From Luzula sylvatica (lineage: Eukaryota; Streptophyta; Magnoliopsida; Poales; Juncaceae), in assembly GCA_946800325.1 (NCBI GenBank), contig OX326956.1, positions 44,539,552 through 44,603,551 on the forward strand: DNA of 64,000 nt, written 5' to 3'. Shown piece after piece: positions 34,550-46,649 of this stretch (position 1 is its first letter; each line of letters opens with the position of its first letter). A program made the translations under genes and the position numbers. The notes below the pieces were generated by a model. It did not search any database, was not told the DNA's origin, and was given only the letters and a program-made list of their open reading frames with translations.

Positions 34550-34725
34550 GTATTCTATAATTCTACAATTAATTCTACAATCCTACAATTCTACTATTTA
34601 AGATATTCTACAATTGTAGAATTCTAGAATTCTACAATCTTAATTCTAAAATTCTACAATTATACTATTTTAGATATTCTACAATTCTACATTTCTAAAA
34701 TTCTACAATTTCTACAATTATAATA
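34550..34725. repeat. ATTCTACAATT tandem block
   Basis: Ten or more degenerate copies of an 11-bp ATTCTACAATT-type word, partly palindromic (CAATTGTAGAATTCTAGAAT), inside the 959-bp element. Confidence 0.8.
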
Positions 34726-35061
34726 AGAAATTGACACATTTTCTAGAATTAAATAAGAAATTTACCTTCTAATGCAAGATGGAAATCTTCAATTTCTAGT
34801 CCAATTCGCCAAAAATCACGTCGTTATAACTTCAGATCTGCCACTTAAAACAACAAATTGACACATATAACTCAAAATATAATCAATATTTAGTCAATCT
34901 TGAACAAAACAAAAAGAAAAAACAACAAAACACATCTATTACAAGAAGAAATTTGAAGCCCAAATCGGAGAGAAAAGGAGAAAAAGAGGAAGAAAAGGGA
35001 GGGATGAGAGAGAGACCGAGGAAGAAAGAAAGAAGGAAGGCGGGAACTTGAGAAAACAAAA

Positions 35062-35305
35062 AAGCGAAGTTTCAAAGCTCGCCTGGCGAGGTTGCCAACA
35101 TCGCCTAGTTAATAAAGCGAAGTTTGAAACGTCGCCTAGTTATTTTGACCATAAATACCGACCGTTGGAAAAAAGCGAAGTTTGAAACATCGCCTGGCGA
35201 AGTTCCAAACCTCGCCTTTTCTTAAAATTTGTTTAACCCAATTAATGACGGATGGAAACAAAGGCGAGGTTCCAAACCTCGCCAGGCGAAATTACAAACC
35301 CCGCA
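35062..35305. repeat. Array of GCGAAGTTTGAAAC / TCGCC hairpins
   Basis: Five or so short inverted units, such as GGCGAGGTTCCAAACCTCGCC written as 9-bp arms around a 3-base loop, and GCGAAGTTTGAAACGTCGCC. They are spaced 10-60 bp apart and separated by AT-rich DNA. Each can fold into a strong stem on either strand. Function unknown. Confidence 0.8.
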
Positions 35306-35985
35306 AAAGGCATTTTGGGAATTATGTTCAAAACTTGGTTATTTCGGGTATTAAGTTTTCCAACTTGGTTACTTTGAAAAAATTTCCTAATAATTAGGCT
35401 TACAAGTCATTAATGTAATTATATTTATTTTTATATCTTTTTTTACATAATTATTTTCATAATTTTAAGTTAGAGAAAAATATTAAATATATGATAATAT
35501 GGATCTCAAAATAAAGATAAAATTCAAGTGAATATATTTCTTAATTTTTTTAAATTATATTATGAAAAATACTAACAATATTTGTTGTATGTTTTATGAT
35601 ATTATATATTAATTTATTAATATTAGATATTTAAACTCTCCACATTCTATTTGTATTCACAATTGATCATGTAACATATTGTGAAAAAAAATTCAAAATC
35701 AAATACAACTGGTTCAACATGAAACTAATAAATAATATTTTGACACGTCATCAGTGCGAGGTGATATGGCGTTTTAAAATTGCTTAAAACTATGTGTAAA
35801 ATAAGGAACACATAAATATCTACAAATAAAACATAATCACACAAAATCAAAGGTTAATCCATTATTCATACGTTGCCACATATCATAATCTAATGATTGA
35901 AATAATTGTGATGATGTGACATGAGTTGTGATAATGTGACATAAGAAAATTGCATAAAGATATGTTCAAAATATGAAGTTATGTT

Positions 35986-36578
35986 GTTCCAAGTTTTTTC
36001 TGTACTAATATATTTTTTTCACTGGGAAACCAACAGGAAGTTTCATCTTGACGAATCTAATTTTATCTGATGTCCCACAGAAAGGTGTAAATATAAACTT
36101 ACACTCTTTTTGGGAAGTGAACTTGCATATTATAATTATAAGGAAAAAATTTGAACCCGGACAAAATTAATTTGGGAATTACCAATAGACAACTAAGTTT
36201 GAAATTTGCTGAATCAGCACTCTGACTTTCAATTCAAAAGTTGATCATTCCAATTTTCGTAGAACACCCATTAAACATTCATTAGCTCACTAACTACTGT
36301 GACTTACTCAGTTGCATGGATAACTCTAGCCAACCAGGCGACAGAGTCAATTCTACTAAAATATTAATTTAATAAATTAATATAAGTAGGGTATAAATTG
36401 ATACATCAGGTGAATAAAGTATAAATTATATAAAAGAAAAATAAGATACATGCAGAGGTAGCAATCAGACGGGACGGGATGAGTTCGGGTCGGGAGATTT
36501 TGGATTTGGATCATTTCGGTTTGGGGGTCTTTCGGAAAATTTCACATTTTTAACGATATACGTGAAATTATTATATTT
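35986..36578. other. Upstream region of gene A, resumed after the Helitron-like insertion
   Basis: CTGTACTAATATATTTTTTT and ACAGGAAGTTTCATCT phrases match 47615-47660 upstream of gene B. Ends in GTGAAATTATTATATTTT, the left flank of the LTR element. No gene. Confidence 0.6.
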
Positions 36579-37215
36579 TGTTGGTTATATTTCAATAAAA
36601 TAACCAAATGAATAAATAAAATAATTAATTAAATGATAATAATAAATAAATAAATCGAGAACAAGCCTGGTGTAGCCGCGTGATCGTGCCACAGCTGTCC
36701 TAAAGACAGATAACGCCCTCTAGTGCAAGGTATTTTGTTTCTCCATCTCCAAGGTTCTACACTTCTGATTTGTCTCGGTTCCGATCTAGTAGCACAGTCG
36801 TAGAGCGGAAGACTTACATCTCGAAAGAGATGAAGTCGCGTACACCGATTCTTCAACCAAATTGATCTCATAAGATGAATAGAGAATATAATTGTATTTT
36901 ATTTAATTCTTGGAGGTATTTATTTTCCTTGCTAATCAGAGTGTAATTGGAGTATGTAAAAAAAACTATACATTTCTCTAACAACACCATTCTTTTATAG
37001 TCTCATTCTCTGTTAAGGAGGAACAAAAGGTTTTAATGATATTCATCATGGTAAATAAAACCGATTCTCATTAAGATCCCAATTAATGGAGGGTTATCTA
37101 TTCATGGTCATTGTAACCTCCAAATTAATTATTATTGAAACAAACAATTATATTTTATAAAATGGTTTAACATTTTTAAAATTTTATTAGTATTATTTTA
37201 ATAAATAATACAACA
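36579..37215 (-). repeat. 3' LTR of the non-autonomous element
   Basis: In element orientation it starts TGTTGTATTATTTATT and ends ATATAACCAACA. The 80-codon frame in it (36629-36871, -) is shared with the other LTR but resembles no known protein. Confidence 0.88.
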
Positions 37216-37227
37216 TTCCTCCTCAAA

Positions 37228-38828
37228 TTTTAAAACTTTATTTATAATTTTATTCTCTTTCCAAAACTTGGTATCTATTATGCATAAATATGAGTGGACA
37301 TAACCTTGAACACATACATAGTGATGATCATGTAGGACCGATATTACATGGTGAACTAGGTCTTGAACCATGAATCGTTCAACCGATCTTTTACGACCTC
37401 ACACATAGTAGTAGAAATCTGTTGGTGTTTTTATGCGGGTGTGCGCTATTTATGGCCATGCGCTAACATTGATTATCATGAGAATATATTAAGATTCTGC
37501 CCTTATTCTTTAGTCGCGGCCCACGACGATTCTCACTTAGGTAATTCCTTAAGAGTATACGGTGTGGAAATATACTCCGTTTTATTATTAAATGTAATAT
37601 ATATACATTTCTTGTATGTCTGTATTTTTTTTTTCTGGAATTATTAAGAATGATAACATTCAACCTAACCATCATCTTGAAACACTTCACCATAGGGATA
37701 GGCACAGACTTTTCGAGTCTAAATTGTGCTTCGAAAGTGTCACATCAGTCGCTTCATTCACCCCTTCAACCATTTGTCCGGACCAGCCAGCCACAATGGT
37801 AGGGACCCCACTCCTGGTGACTGATTATATGGGCATAAACCGCATCCCCCTCGATGAACAAGATCTTGTAGGATCTTTTGATCGGTTAAATTATTTTCCA
37901 ATCTTATAAAATTTAGTGATATCACATTTTATTTATTATTTATTATTTACCACGTGGCAGTATTTAATAAATTTGTGCCAATTTATTATATGATTCATAA
38001 TGTATTGATTGATCAGATCAATAATTTTATTTGAATCTAAATGCATGCTTATTATTTAATTTGGCACTTTATTAATTTCTCAAAATGTGTTTCTAAGCCA
38101 ATTTTAGGCAGATATTATTTTATTTCTAAATTAATTTATAATTAAATAAATTTTAGCTTGACCACTATTTTGAAATTTGTATTATTGATGAATATATCTA
38201 ACATCATTAATGATATTTAAAAAATTAGAATAATACAAATTTATCCATATTGGATCACTAATAATTAGTGAAATCCAAATTTATATATAGAGATGATTTT
38301 ATCAAACTTTATATATTATTTGGAATAACAAATTTATTTAATTGATTGCAAATATTATGCAATATATTTAAAATCATTACTGAATTGATTGGTATTAATA
38401 ATGCCATGCATTACAACCATTAGTAAAATAGTATATGTCAAGTTACATGACATGTCTCCTGTTAATGAAATAAATTCTGTTATAGCAGAATTAGTCAGTA
38501 AATATCTTTCTTCTTCTTAACAAAACATTTAGTCTATTTAATCACTAAATGAATTGCAGAAATGAATTTCTGGACACGTCACTATTTTATTTCATGGGGT
38601 CCAGTATAAAGTTTGCAACGAAATCAATGACATGATTAAATCATTTCAATTTGTCATTGAGTAATGGTCAAAATTAATTTGTGCAATAAATATATAATTA
38701 AATTCATACAATAATTGATTGAAGTGATGATAAAATTATTTGCATAATTTTATTAAACAAAATTAATCATCAATAGATTAACATGATCCAACATGTAAAC
38801 TTTATAACTTTGTATGAAATAATTAAAA
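37228..38828 (-). other. Interior of the LTR element, left part
   Basis: Non-coding on inspection; frames such as 37363-37909 (+) are short and lack known domains. Its style resembles the 3' non-coding region of copia copy 1, but I see no direct homology. Confidence 0.5.
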
Positions 38829-38846
38829 CAATGTCATGATTGTTTT

Positions 38847-41057
38847 TTTTTTTTTTTGAAAAATAAGAAGCGGAGTTTCTTTTGATATATCAATGCAAGT
38901 TTAATACATCGTTTTAATTTTACATAATCATGTAAAAAGTAACCTAGCCTCAAAAAGGACTGAAATTTAGCAAAAGAAAAAAAAGTAAGAATAATTTCTC
39001 GAAAGTTGAGAATCCGCTAAGGGGTTGGGGGATTAGGAGGGACGCCGAGGCGCCTTAGCAACATTTTTTCCATGTCGTAGCTTCGTGCTCGATCCTTTGT
39101 AGTGTCGAGGAAGGCGGAGAACTTTTTTGGTTGAAAATTCGGTTATTCCTTTCTTTCCAAATCTCCCAAATCGTGGCTATAAAGTAGGTGTCAATGGATC
39201 CCTTTTGTTCCTTGGATTTGTTGGCGCGAGTGCGAAACCAAAAATCCGATATAGAGTCGCGGGACTCGAAAGGGGATCCAATGATCGTTCCAACCCCTTG
39301 CCAAACCGTCGTTGCATAGGGGAACGTTACGAGGAGGTGGAATGCCGACTCTTCGGCATTGTTGCAATTTTTGCAAGTCGTCTCGTGAGGCCAATTTCTT
39401 TTCCTTAAGACGTCCCCCGTTAGGATTCTTCCATTTAGTGCCAGCCAAGTAAAAAATCTCGTCTTTACCGGGGCTTTTGTTTTCCATAGGGTGGTGTTCC
39501 ATTCGCTACTTACACCGGGGTTGATGAGTAGTTTATAGATGGCGGAGGTGGAGAAGGAGTCCGGTTTGTCCATCCAAACTTGTCGGTTCGTGGATGACTC
39601 GATCTCATGCGCAATCCGAAATTGGGGGAGGAGGGAGTGGAGGTCTTTGATGAAGTAGGAGGAGTGTTGGTTCAATAGATTTCCTAATTCGGATGAATGA
39701 CCGACTCCGTAAATGTCCCTTATGGTGCTAGCCCACATTCCTTGGTTGTTTTGACCAATTTTCCACAACCATTTTAATAGCAAAGCAATGTTGTGAGTTT
39801 CTAGGTTTGGCATTCCTAAGCCTCCGTTTTCCTGTGGTAGACATACCTTGTCCCAATTAATTAGGCAATGTCCACCGAGACATTCTTGATCCCCATTCCA
39901 GAGAAATTTCCTTGTAATTTTATTAATTTCCTTAAAAAACCATTTTGGGAGGCGAAAGCATTGCATGAAGTACGTTGGTACCGCATTGAGCACCAACTTT
40001 GCGAGCACTAATCGCCCCCCTAAGGATAGGCATTTTCCTTTCCATCCCGAGAGTCTTGATTGCATTTTTTTGATTAGCGGGATGAAGTCAATTTTTCTTG
40101 GTTTTTTGGTGTTGAGTGGCATGCCGAGGGATAAAATAGGAAGTGATGTTTTTGCGCAATGAAGTAACCTCTCAAGTGTTCCATGTAGTTCCTCCGGTAC
40201 CGCTATCGGAACAAAGGCGGTTTTGTCCCAATTTATTGCGAGGCCCGAGACTCTTTGGAATAGGTTTAACGTGTAAGTTAATACCTTGAGATTGGTCGGG
40301 TGTGCCTCGACGAATAAAATTGTGCCATCGGCGTATTGTAGCGCCCTCATGGCAAATTTTACCGGCGATGCCATTAGGTGGTTCGTTTTTTGGATGAAAG
40401 TTTGGAGCGAGTCGGCCACTATATCGAATATCATCGGCGATAACGGGTCACCTTGTCTTACCCCGCGCATGTGCTTGAATTTTTGTCCTAGCTTGCCATT
40501 TAATTTCACCCTTGAAGTGGCCGAGGATAGGAGATCGCTTACCCATCTAATCCACTTTGTCGGGAACCCGCGGGCCTCGAGGAGATTTTTGGTGTAGTCC
40601 CAAGAGATTGTGTCGAAGGCCTTGAAGAAATCTATTTTAAGCATGACCATCGGGATTTTTTTTTTATGCGCCGCATTAAGCAACTCTCTTGCCGAGAGGA
40701 AAACTTCACCAATTGACCGGCCTTTAATGAAGGCGGCTTGATGTCGATGGATAATGGCTTCCATTTTCGGTGGCAACCGAACCGCCAAGACTTTTGAGAG
40801 AATTTTCCCAACCGTGTTAATTACGCTAATTGGCCTATAGTCTTTCCACTCTATAGCGTCCTCTTTTTTCGGCACTAGGGAGATAGTTGCGGTGTTGATG
40901 GAATCGAGCGCCAAAGTGTGATTGAAAAATTCCATGAAAAGAATTTCCAATTTCGGTTTTAATAATTCGAAGAATTCTTGGTAAAATTCAATAGGGCAAC
41001 CCTCGGGTCCGACCGATTTTCCTTTCTTCATGTTCATGATCGTCCTTCGGATTTCGT
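38847..41057 (-). mobile_element. 5'-truncated LINE (L1-type) nested in the LTR element
   Basis: An 18-bp target duplication CAATGTCATGATTGTTTT lies at 38829-38846 and 41058-41075. The poly(A) tail appears as a T run at 38843-38857, so the LINE is on the - strand. The 5' truncation falls in the reverse-transcriptase domain. The host LTR-element sequence continues on both sides. Confidence 0.9.
39055..41057 (-). pseudogene. LINE ORF2 fragment: reverse transcriptase and zinc-binding domain
   Basis: Open for about 667 codons from the truncation point (first Met at 41037) to a stop at 39055. Plant LINE RT motifs are present: KGKSVGPEG, DYRPISVINT, FIKGRSIGE, KIDFFKAFD and GVRQGDPLSP. The catalytic box reads QYADGTILF: the second Asp of YADD is Gly (GGC on the - strand, 40324-40326), so RT activity should be lost. 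The zf-RVT domain (CKNC...FHLL) follows near the C-terminus. The frame has no stops in spite of truncation, which suggests a recent insertion. Confidence 0.9.
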
Positions 41058-41991
41058 CAATGTCATGATTGTTTTATTACATGATAGAAGAGATAATAAT
41101 ATTATCAACCTTCACATGGTACTTATTGTATTTGTCTATAAACTGGATACAGACACATTTAAATGTTTATATTATTTAAAGCAATATTTCAATATAAAAA
41201 CTTCAAAAGTAAAGTTGGTCATGCCAATGTCTTTACTGTTAATTTCATATGTATCCCAAATATTAGGAACACAAAATAATCAGGACTGATCAAAATAAAT
41301 TTATTATGATCAAGATTTAGTTTTATCAATTAACCTATTATATTATTATTCATTTTAGAACAACAATATAGGTTTTAATTAAAATTCTTAGTAAGTGGAG
41401 ATAGGAATGCTTTAGCACAAACGTGAACATAAGCTCCATAATCAAACCACCGACTAAAATAAAATAATTAGAAATATCAAACTTGAAATTTCGAATATAT
41501 TATCGGTGCCATTTGATTTAATGATTTCTTTTAAAAATCATTAGTCATTTGATTTTATTTATTTGATAACATATGCGTGTATATCTTAAAGAGATATAAT
41601 CAAACAAAATCATACTCCAAAAGAGTAAAATATTTAATGTGCAATTATGTTTCCATTAAAAGGATGAATCACATTAAACAAATAATTTTAGTACGGTTTT
41701 AAAATGTTCAAAACCGACGTAATAAATATAATCAAGAAATTAAAACTTCAAATTAATATTTTATATCCTTGATAAATAATAATTTTTGAAGCAATAGACA
41801 CAAGTCTCAAATAATGATATAGTATAATTTAAGCAAAATGGGTCAGGTACCAATATAAAAATTTCGATATGTAAACAACTAAATTCAATAATTAAATTAT
41901 TTTCAGTATACTGATATTTGCAAGAACTAATGCAAATAGCAAAATACAAATATTATGATAATAATTTGCAATGGTTAATCTGTCTTTAGAT

Positions 41992-42622
41992 TGTTGGTTA
42001 TATTTCAATAAAATAACCAAATAAATAAATAAAATAATTAATTAAATGATAATAATAAATAAATAAATCGAGAACAAGCCTGGTGTAGCCGCGTGGACGT
42101 GCCACAGCTGCCCTAATGACAGATAACGTCCTCTAGTGCAAGGTATTTCGTTTCTCCATCTCCAAGGTTCTACACCTCCGATTTGTCTCGGTTCCGATCT
42201 AGTAGCACGGTCGTAGAGCGGAAGACTTACACCTCGAAAGAGATGAAGTCGCGTACACCGATTCTTCAACCAAATTGATCTCATAAGATGAATAGAGAAT
42301 ATAATTGTATTTTATTTAATTCTTGGAGGTATTTATTTTCCTTGCTAATCAGAGTGTAATTGGAGTATGTAAAAAAAACTATACATTTCTCTAACAACAC
42401 CATTCTTTTATAGTCTCTGTTAAGGAGGAACAAAAGGTTTTAATGATATTCATCATGGTAAATAAAACCGATTCTCATTATGATCCCAATTAATGGAGGG
42501 TTATCTATTCATGGTCATTGTAACCTCCAAATTAATTATTATTGAAACAAACAATTATATTTTATAAAATGATTTAACAGTTTTAAATTTTTATTAGTAT
42601 TATTTTAATAAATAATACAACA
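41992..42622 (-). repeat. 5' LTR of the non-autonomous element
   Basis: Pairs with 36579-37215. The sequence inside it (- strand ATCTAAAGACAGATTAACC) does not begin with TGG, so no standard tRNA primer site is evident. Confidence 0.88.
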
Positions 42623-42627
42623 TATTT

Positions 42628-43433
42628 TACAGGAGCACGCATGAAATTCTGCCAATAAATTAATACATTTGAAATATATCATAAAATATTCTTAAAATAA
42701 TAAAACAAAATATTATGTCGAAACATGCTTCAATTATATTTTTTATGGAATAAAATAAATAGGTAAATAACTAATTGAGGAATATTTGGTAAAAGAAATT
42801 ATAGTTGGATGGAAAAAAGTAAGTTTAACTTCGTAGGAAAGATAAAAATGTATTTCATTTTTTAGCAGGTTTCTACAAAAGAATCTAAAAACTAGGATAC
42901 CTCTCGTTCCGCTTCGAAATTATAGTTGTTATATTTTGTGAAATTATGCATTGTTAATAGTTACAATTTTATAACAGAAAAAATTATAATTTCACACACA
43001 TACGTGATTGTTTTTATTTGTCCGAAGGAAGATAATAAATATAAATTTAACAAAAACTATATTATTAAATAATATATTTTTGTTAGGTATAAGTGGTGTT
43101 GCATAATTTCGGATGACCGATAAAATTATCCTTCGTTTTTTAGAAATGTATATTATATTTTGTAACAATGATGGGTAATATATTTAAAATAATGAAGAAT
43201 CTTAAGGTTATTGATTTGGATGCGATATGTTTGTAATACACATCGAATGTGCCACACAAAGTATTTAATTGTTTTAATATTTTTTTATCAATATAACAGG
43301 CATATGTAAAGATATTTTGAGGACATGGTCGGAAATACTTCTTGAATGTTTTTAGTGTGTCGTTGATTTTATTTATATGTTACGATGTTCAAATTTAAAT
43401 TGTTTATTGTTTTTTAATTGAATTCTTAATTTA

Positions 43434-43501
<68 letters not shown>

Positions 43502-44301
43502 AGATGTCGTTGTCATATTCTTATCATATCCGTATCTTAAATAATGATTAATGCTGATGATGAATTACTATTATTATTACTATTATTATTATTATTATTA
43601 TTTGAAAAATATCTGACATGTATATATGCGCTTGGGCTTGGGCTTAAGATTTTTATTTTTTATTTTTCATGTTGATGCCTCGTGTCGAGAGAATGTAAAA
43701 TTCATTAAACTTTAAAAGAATACTAGAAGGTATTTCGTTCCGTTTCGGAAACATAAAATAATAAATTTTGTGATGTGAAATTGATATTTTTTAATAATTT
43801 GTATTTTTTTTAAAAAATATTATTTTCTAGTTTTGTTATTGATATTATGAAATGGACATTTCATGTATTTTAAATTTTATAGGAGATAAATTTTATTTTT
43901 ATCTTTGTGACTTGCTAGGTTACACATACTTTTTTGTTCATATTTTGTTTTAAATCTTTCGGGAACATAAAAAAGTAAATTTTATAATGCGATTTTTTTT
44001 TATTTTTGTAGTTTATATTTTAGGAAATAAATATTATTTTCTATTTTTGTAATGATATTATGATCATGTCATATATTTTAAATTTTGTTACATAACTTAA
44101 ACAAAATATATATATATATTTGTATGCGATATCAACGACAACGAGTGCCAAAAAATTAAAATTTAACAAGCGAAATTCACTGATAATCAAGTTACCCATG
44201 TGAAATTGTATACATAAAATAACTATAGATCAATTGTATTTTATCCAAAAAGGATCTCATAAATCATAATTCCTTTTCATTAATAAGAAGAAACAAAACA
44301 T
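42628..44301. other. Spacer downstream of gene B with two Helitron-like ends
   Basis: 42628-42891 continues the paralogy to 48100-48360. At 42892-42895 and 43723-43726, CTAG is followed by CTCGTTCCGCTTCG and TTCGTTCCGTTTCGG; on the - strand each is a GAACGAA-rich hairpin before CTAG and T. A (TA)n run (43438-43497) and an (ATT)n run (about 43565-43603) are present. No gene. Confidence 0.5.
43438..43497. repeat. (TA)n microsatellite
   Basis: Uninterrupted TA run in the spacer between the LTR element and gene B. Confidence 0.95.
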
Positions 44302-46304
44302 CTATTCAGTAACCCTCTCTTCACTAATGACCTCCTGAATTTCATTCCTCAATCCATCCTCTTCTTTCCTTTTACCTTCGCTAATCTCTCTTTCCTTCTC
44401 ATGAAGTAATTTCATAACCCCCTTAAGCGCAATTTCCACGTCATCACTCCGCATCAAAGCCTCGGCTATTTCTGCGGGCGTCACCTCAACTCTCCTAATC
44501 AAATCCTCGATCTCTTCGAAGAGCGAGTGATCTTGAATAGCGTGATAATTGGATGCTAAAATCCTAAACCCTGCTGAGTCGCAAAATCCCATATGTATAT
44601 GCATGTCCATTCTCCCCGGTCTAAGCAGAGCCGGGTCCAACTTTTCCTTGTAATTCGTTGTGAAGATTATTATTCTTTCGTCTCCACAGCTCGACCATAA
44701 ACCATCCACGAAGTTTAGAAGACCAGATAGAGTTACCTGTAAAAAAGTACATGATGAATTAAAATTTAAAATCATAATATTTATGATATACAAAGATCTT
44801 TAATCAATTAGTATTTTGGTCTGTACGAAATTGTTAAAAATTGTTCAATTATTTTATAGGACAAAAAGCAAGGAATTTAAAATTATAAGGTTCCATTTCA
44901 ATATTCAAAGGGGTACTTTTATAATTTTCATTAAAATCAGAGTTGTTACATTTTTTCAATTAATTACCTTGCTATCGTCATCATCATTATTCTCGTCTTT
45001 GTTGGTCTTCTTCTCCTTGTCTCGGTGTTGCAAATCGGCAGAGCAATCTATATCCTCAATAACAAGAATGGATCTACTGGTTGTGTTAATCAAGAGAGAT
45101 CTCAAAATGGCGTTCGACCTAACCTCGGTCAACTCCAAGTCATATATATCAAACCTAAGAAAATTGGCTATGGCAGCAATCAAGGTCGATTTCCCAGTTC
45201 CAGGAGGACCATAGAGCAAGTACCCTCTCTTCCATGCCTTTCCAATTCGTTTGTAATACTCTTTTCTTTGAATAAATCGAGTTAAATCGTCCATTATAGA
45301 TTGTTTCTTTTCTTCATTCATGGCGACGGATGCGAAAGTTGCTGGGTGGCGGAGCTTGACCGGGGTCCAGCTTGACCGGGGTCCATTATACTCGTCCTTG
45401 TTGTTCGTGTAGAGTTTTAGTGTTTTGGCCTCGTCTTTGATCTCCTTTGCTCGACCGAGGACGTGTGGGAGATAGGATTTGATGGCTAGATCCTTATGCT
45501 TTTTGTGGAAATCCAGCTCGAAGTATTTGACCTCAGTTGGTCCTCCATTGTCGAAGAAGAAACGATGCCTTCCTCTCTTTCCGTAACCTGCATTAATGGT
45601 GAAACATCAAGTTTGTATGTGTACTTCTTCTTTATGGTGGTGATTTAGTAAAAATATTTAAATATTGAATAAAAATAAAAATGAAATTTGATAATTGAGA
45701 AGTCCAATCTAGTAATATTTAATATCTGTTTGGAAAATTATCAAATAAAACAGAGTACTAGGTTTCGAATCTTGATTTCCCCTGATATTTTGTAGTTAAA
45801 TACATAATCATTTTAAAACTGAAATATATAAATTTCTCTATTCGTACCAGAATTGCGATTTGTTTCACGCATGGCAACCCGCCAAGTGAATTTGACTCCA
45901 TTGAAGAAGTCAACAACCTCTTCTCCTCGATCGATCGTGACTTGAACAGCTTCAGATCTGAATTCAGCACTATCAGGATCGCCGCCAGTATCATCATCAT
46001 CATCATAAGGGACATTAACCCGAAGCCTCCGAGCTGTGGATGCAGTAGGCACAATAGAGGTGGAAACGTATATCTCGGCAGCCTTATACATTCGATTTGG
46101 GGATAAACCATCGGATTCCTCTACTATAATTGTGATTTGATTGGAGAATCGGTAGAGAAGACCAGAGAAAGCAGAGAGGATTTGGTCTTGTACTGATGCA
46201 GGGACGAATTCGCGAATGAAGAAGACTGATGCGGCTGCTGAAGTCGCAGCTGAGATGATCAAAGTCTTGGTCGTCGTCGACGAGGCGTCGGTGCTGGTAG
46301 CCAT
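44302..46304 (-). CDS. AAA-ATPase gene B (BCS1/OM66-like, At3g50940 type)
   Basis: Tandem paralogue of gene A with the same exon plan: 46304-45848 (457 nt), 45587-44968 (620 nt), 44736-44302 (435 nt), 1512 nt in all and 503 residues. N-terminal membrane helix, AAA-associated domain, Walker A GPPGTGKST, Walker B ILVIEDID, and canonical LLRPGRMD in the last exon. Introns are 260 and 231 bp. Exon 2 carries a 16-bp tandem duplication (45354-45369 and 45370-45385) that, with two further bases, adds six residues just before WTPVKLRHP and keeps the frame. The linker after Walker B is shorter than in gene A. B has all the motifs expected of a working enzyme. Confidence 0.93.
45354..45385 (-). repeat. 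16-bp tandem duplication in exon 2 of gene B
   Basis: GCTTGACCGGGGTCCA occurs twice head to tail on the + strand. Gene A has one diverged copy. The frame is kept. Confidence 0.95.
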
Positions 46305-46649
46305 TGACGGAGAGAAAGAAATAAATGTTTATCCGAGTGGAGTGTGTTTAGATGGGAGAGAGACCAGAGGAATAATTGGGGAGTATATATAGTAGTTAAG
46401 AGTAGTAGTTGGGATTAATTCATTAAATTGTTCTTTAATCATTTTTGTTGCATTTTTAGAAAGATTAGTGATTAGTGATTAGTGATTAGTGATTAGTGAT
46501 ATTAAATGACCAATTCAAAAGGTTTACTCGGTTTTGAGCTTTTCGTTGGGGCAGGGTTGTGGGCCTCCTTTCTGTTTTCTTGGCTACCAAGTACCAAGTA
46601 CCAAGCACCAGGATCTTTTTTCTGTGATCGCCACGTTTGATAAAAATAA
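46305..46649 (-). promoter_or_regulatory. 5' leader and promoter region of gene B
   Basis: Contains about five head-to-tail ATTAGTG heptamers (46466-46500), not present upstream of gene A, and a 7-bp repeat ACCAAGT near 46587-46605. Ends at the target duplication of the small Mutator-like element. No core promoter element is assigned. Confidence 0.45.

Larger units (their letters stand above)
34430..35388. mobile_element. Inverted-repeat DNA element with internal hairpins, 959 bp
   Basis: The terminal inverted repeats match over about 95 bp, starting AGGAAATTTTCTCAAAGTAA at the left; the right end is the complement ...ACTTTGAAAAAATTTCCT. It is flanked by an exact 7-bp repeat AATAATT (34423-34429 and 35389-35395), so it is hAT-like or a degenerate longer duplication. 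Inside are an ATTCTACAATT tandem block (34550-34725) and an array of GCGAAGTTT/CTCGCC hairpins (35062-35305). No transposase. Confidence 0.8.
33684..35985 (-). mobile_element. Helitron-like insertion upstream of gene A
   Basis: Gene B's upstream region runs directly from CAGAGATGA to TTCCAA (47592-47606), but at gene A the same flanks are separated by about 2.3 kb starting with CTAG (33684-33687) and GCGCTTCGCGGCGG. On the - strand this is a GC hairpin followed by CTAG and a host T, a Helitron 3' end. The 5' end is less clear: the right flank lacks an obvious TC start. The insert has itself been entered by the 959-bp inverted-repeat element. Confidence 0.6.
36579..42622 (-). mobile_element. 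Non-autonomous LTR retrotransposon, 6.0 kb, with nested LINE
   Basis: LTRs at 36579-37215 (637 bp) and 41992-42622 (631 bp) are direct repeats that start TGTTGGTTATATTTC and end AATACAACA. They are flanked by an exact 5-bp duplication TATTT (36574-36578 and 42623-42627). The - strand orientation follows from a polypurine tract, TTTGAGGAGGAA, next to the LTR at 37216-37227. Without the LINE (38847-41057) the interior is about 2.5 kb and encodes no gag or pol, so it is a LARD/TRIM-like passenger. The LTRs differ at roughly 15 sites plus a 6-bp indel, older than copia copy 2. The empty site survives upstream of gene B near 48068-48110. Confidence 0.88.

Noticed and set aside
36629..36871. 80-codon frame conserved between the two LTRs (also 42042-42284)
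   Set aside because: Conservation is explained by LTR duplication; no known domain, and the substitutions show no coding bias that I can see.
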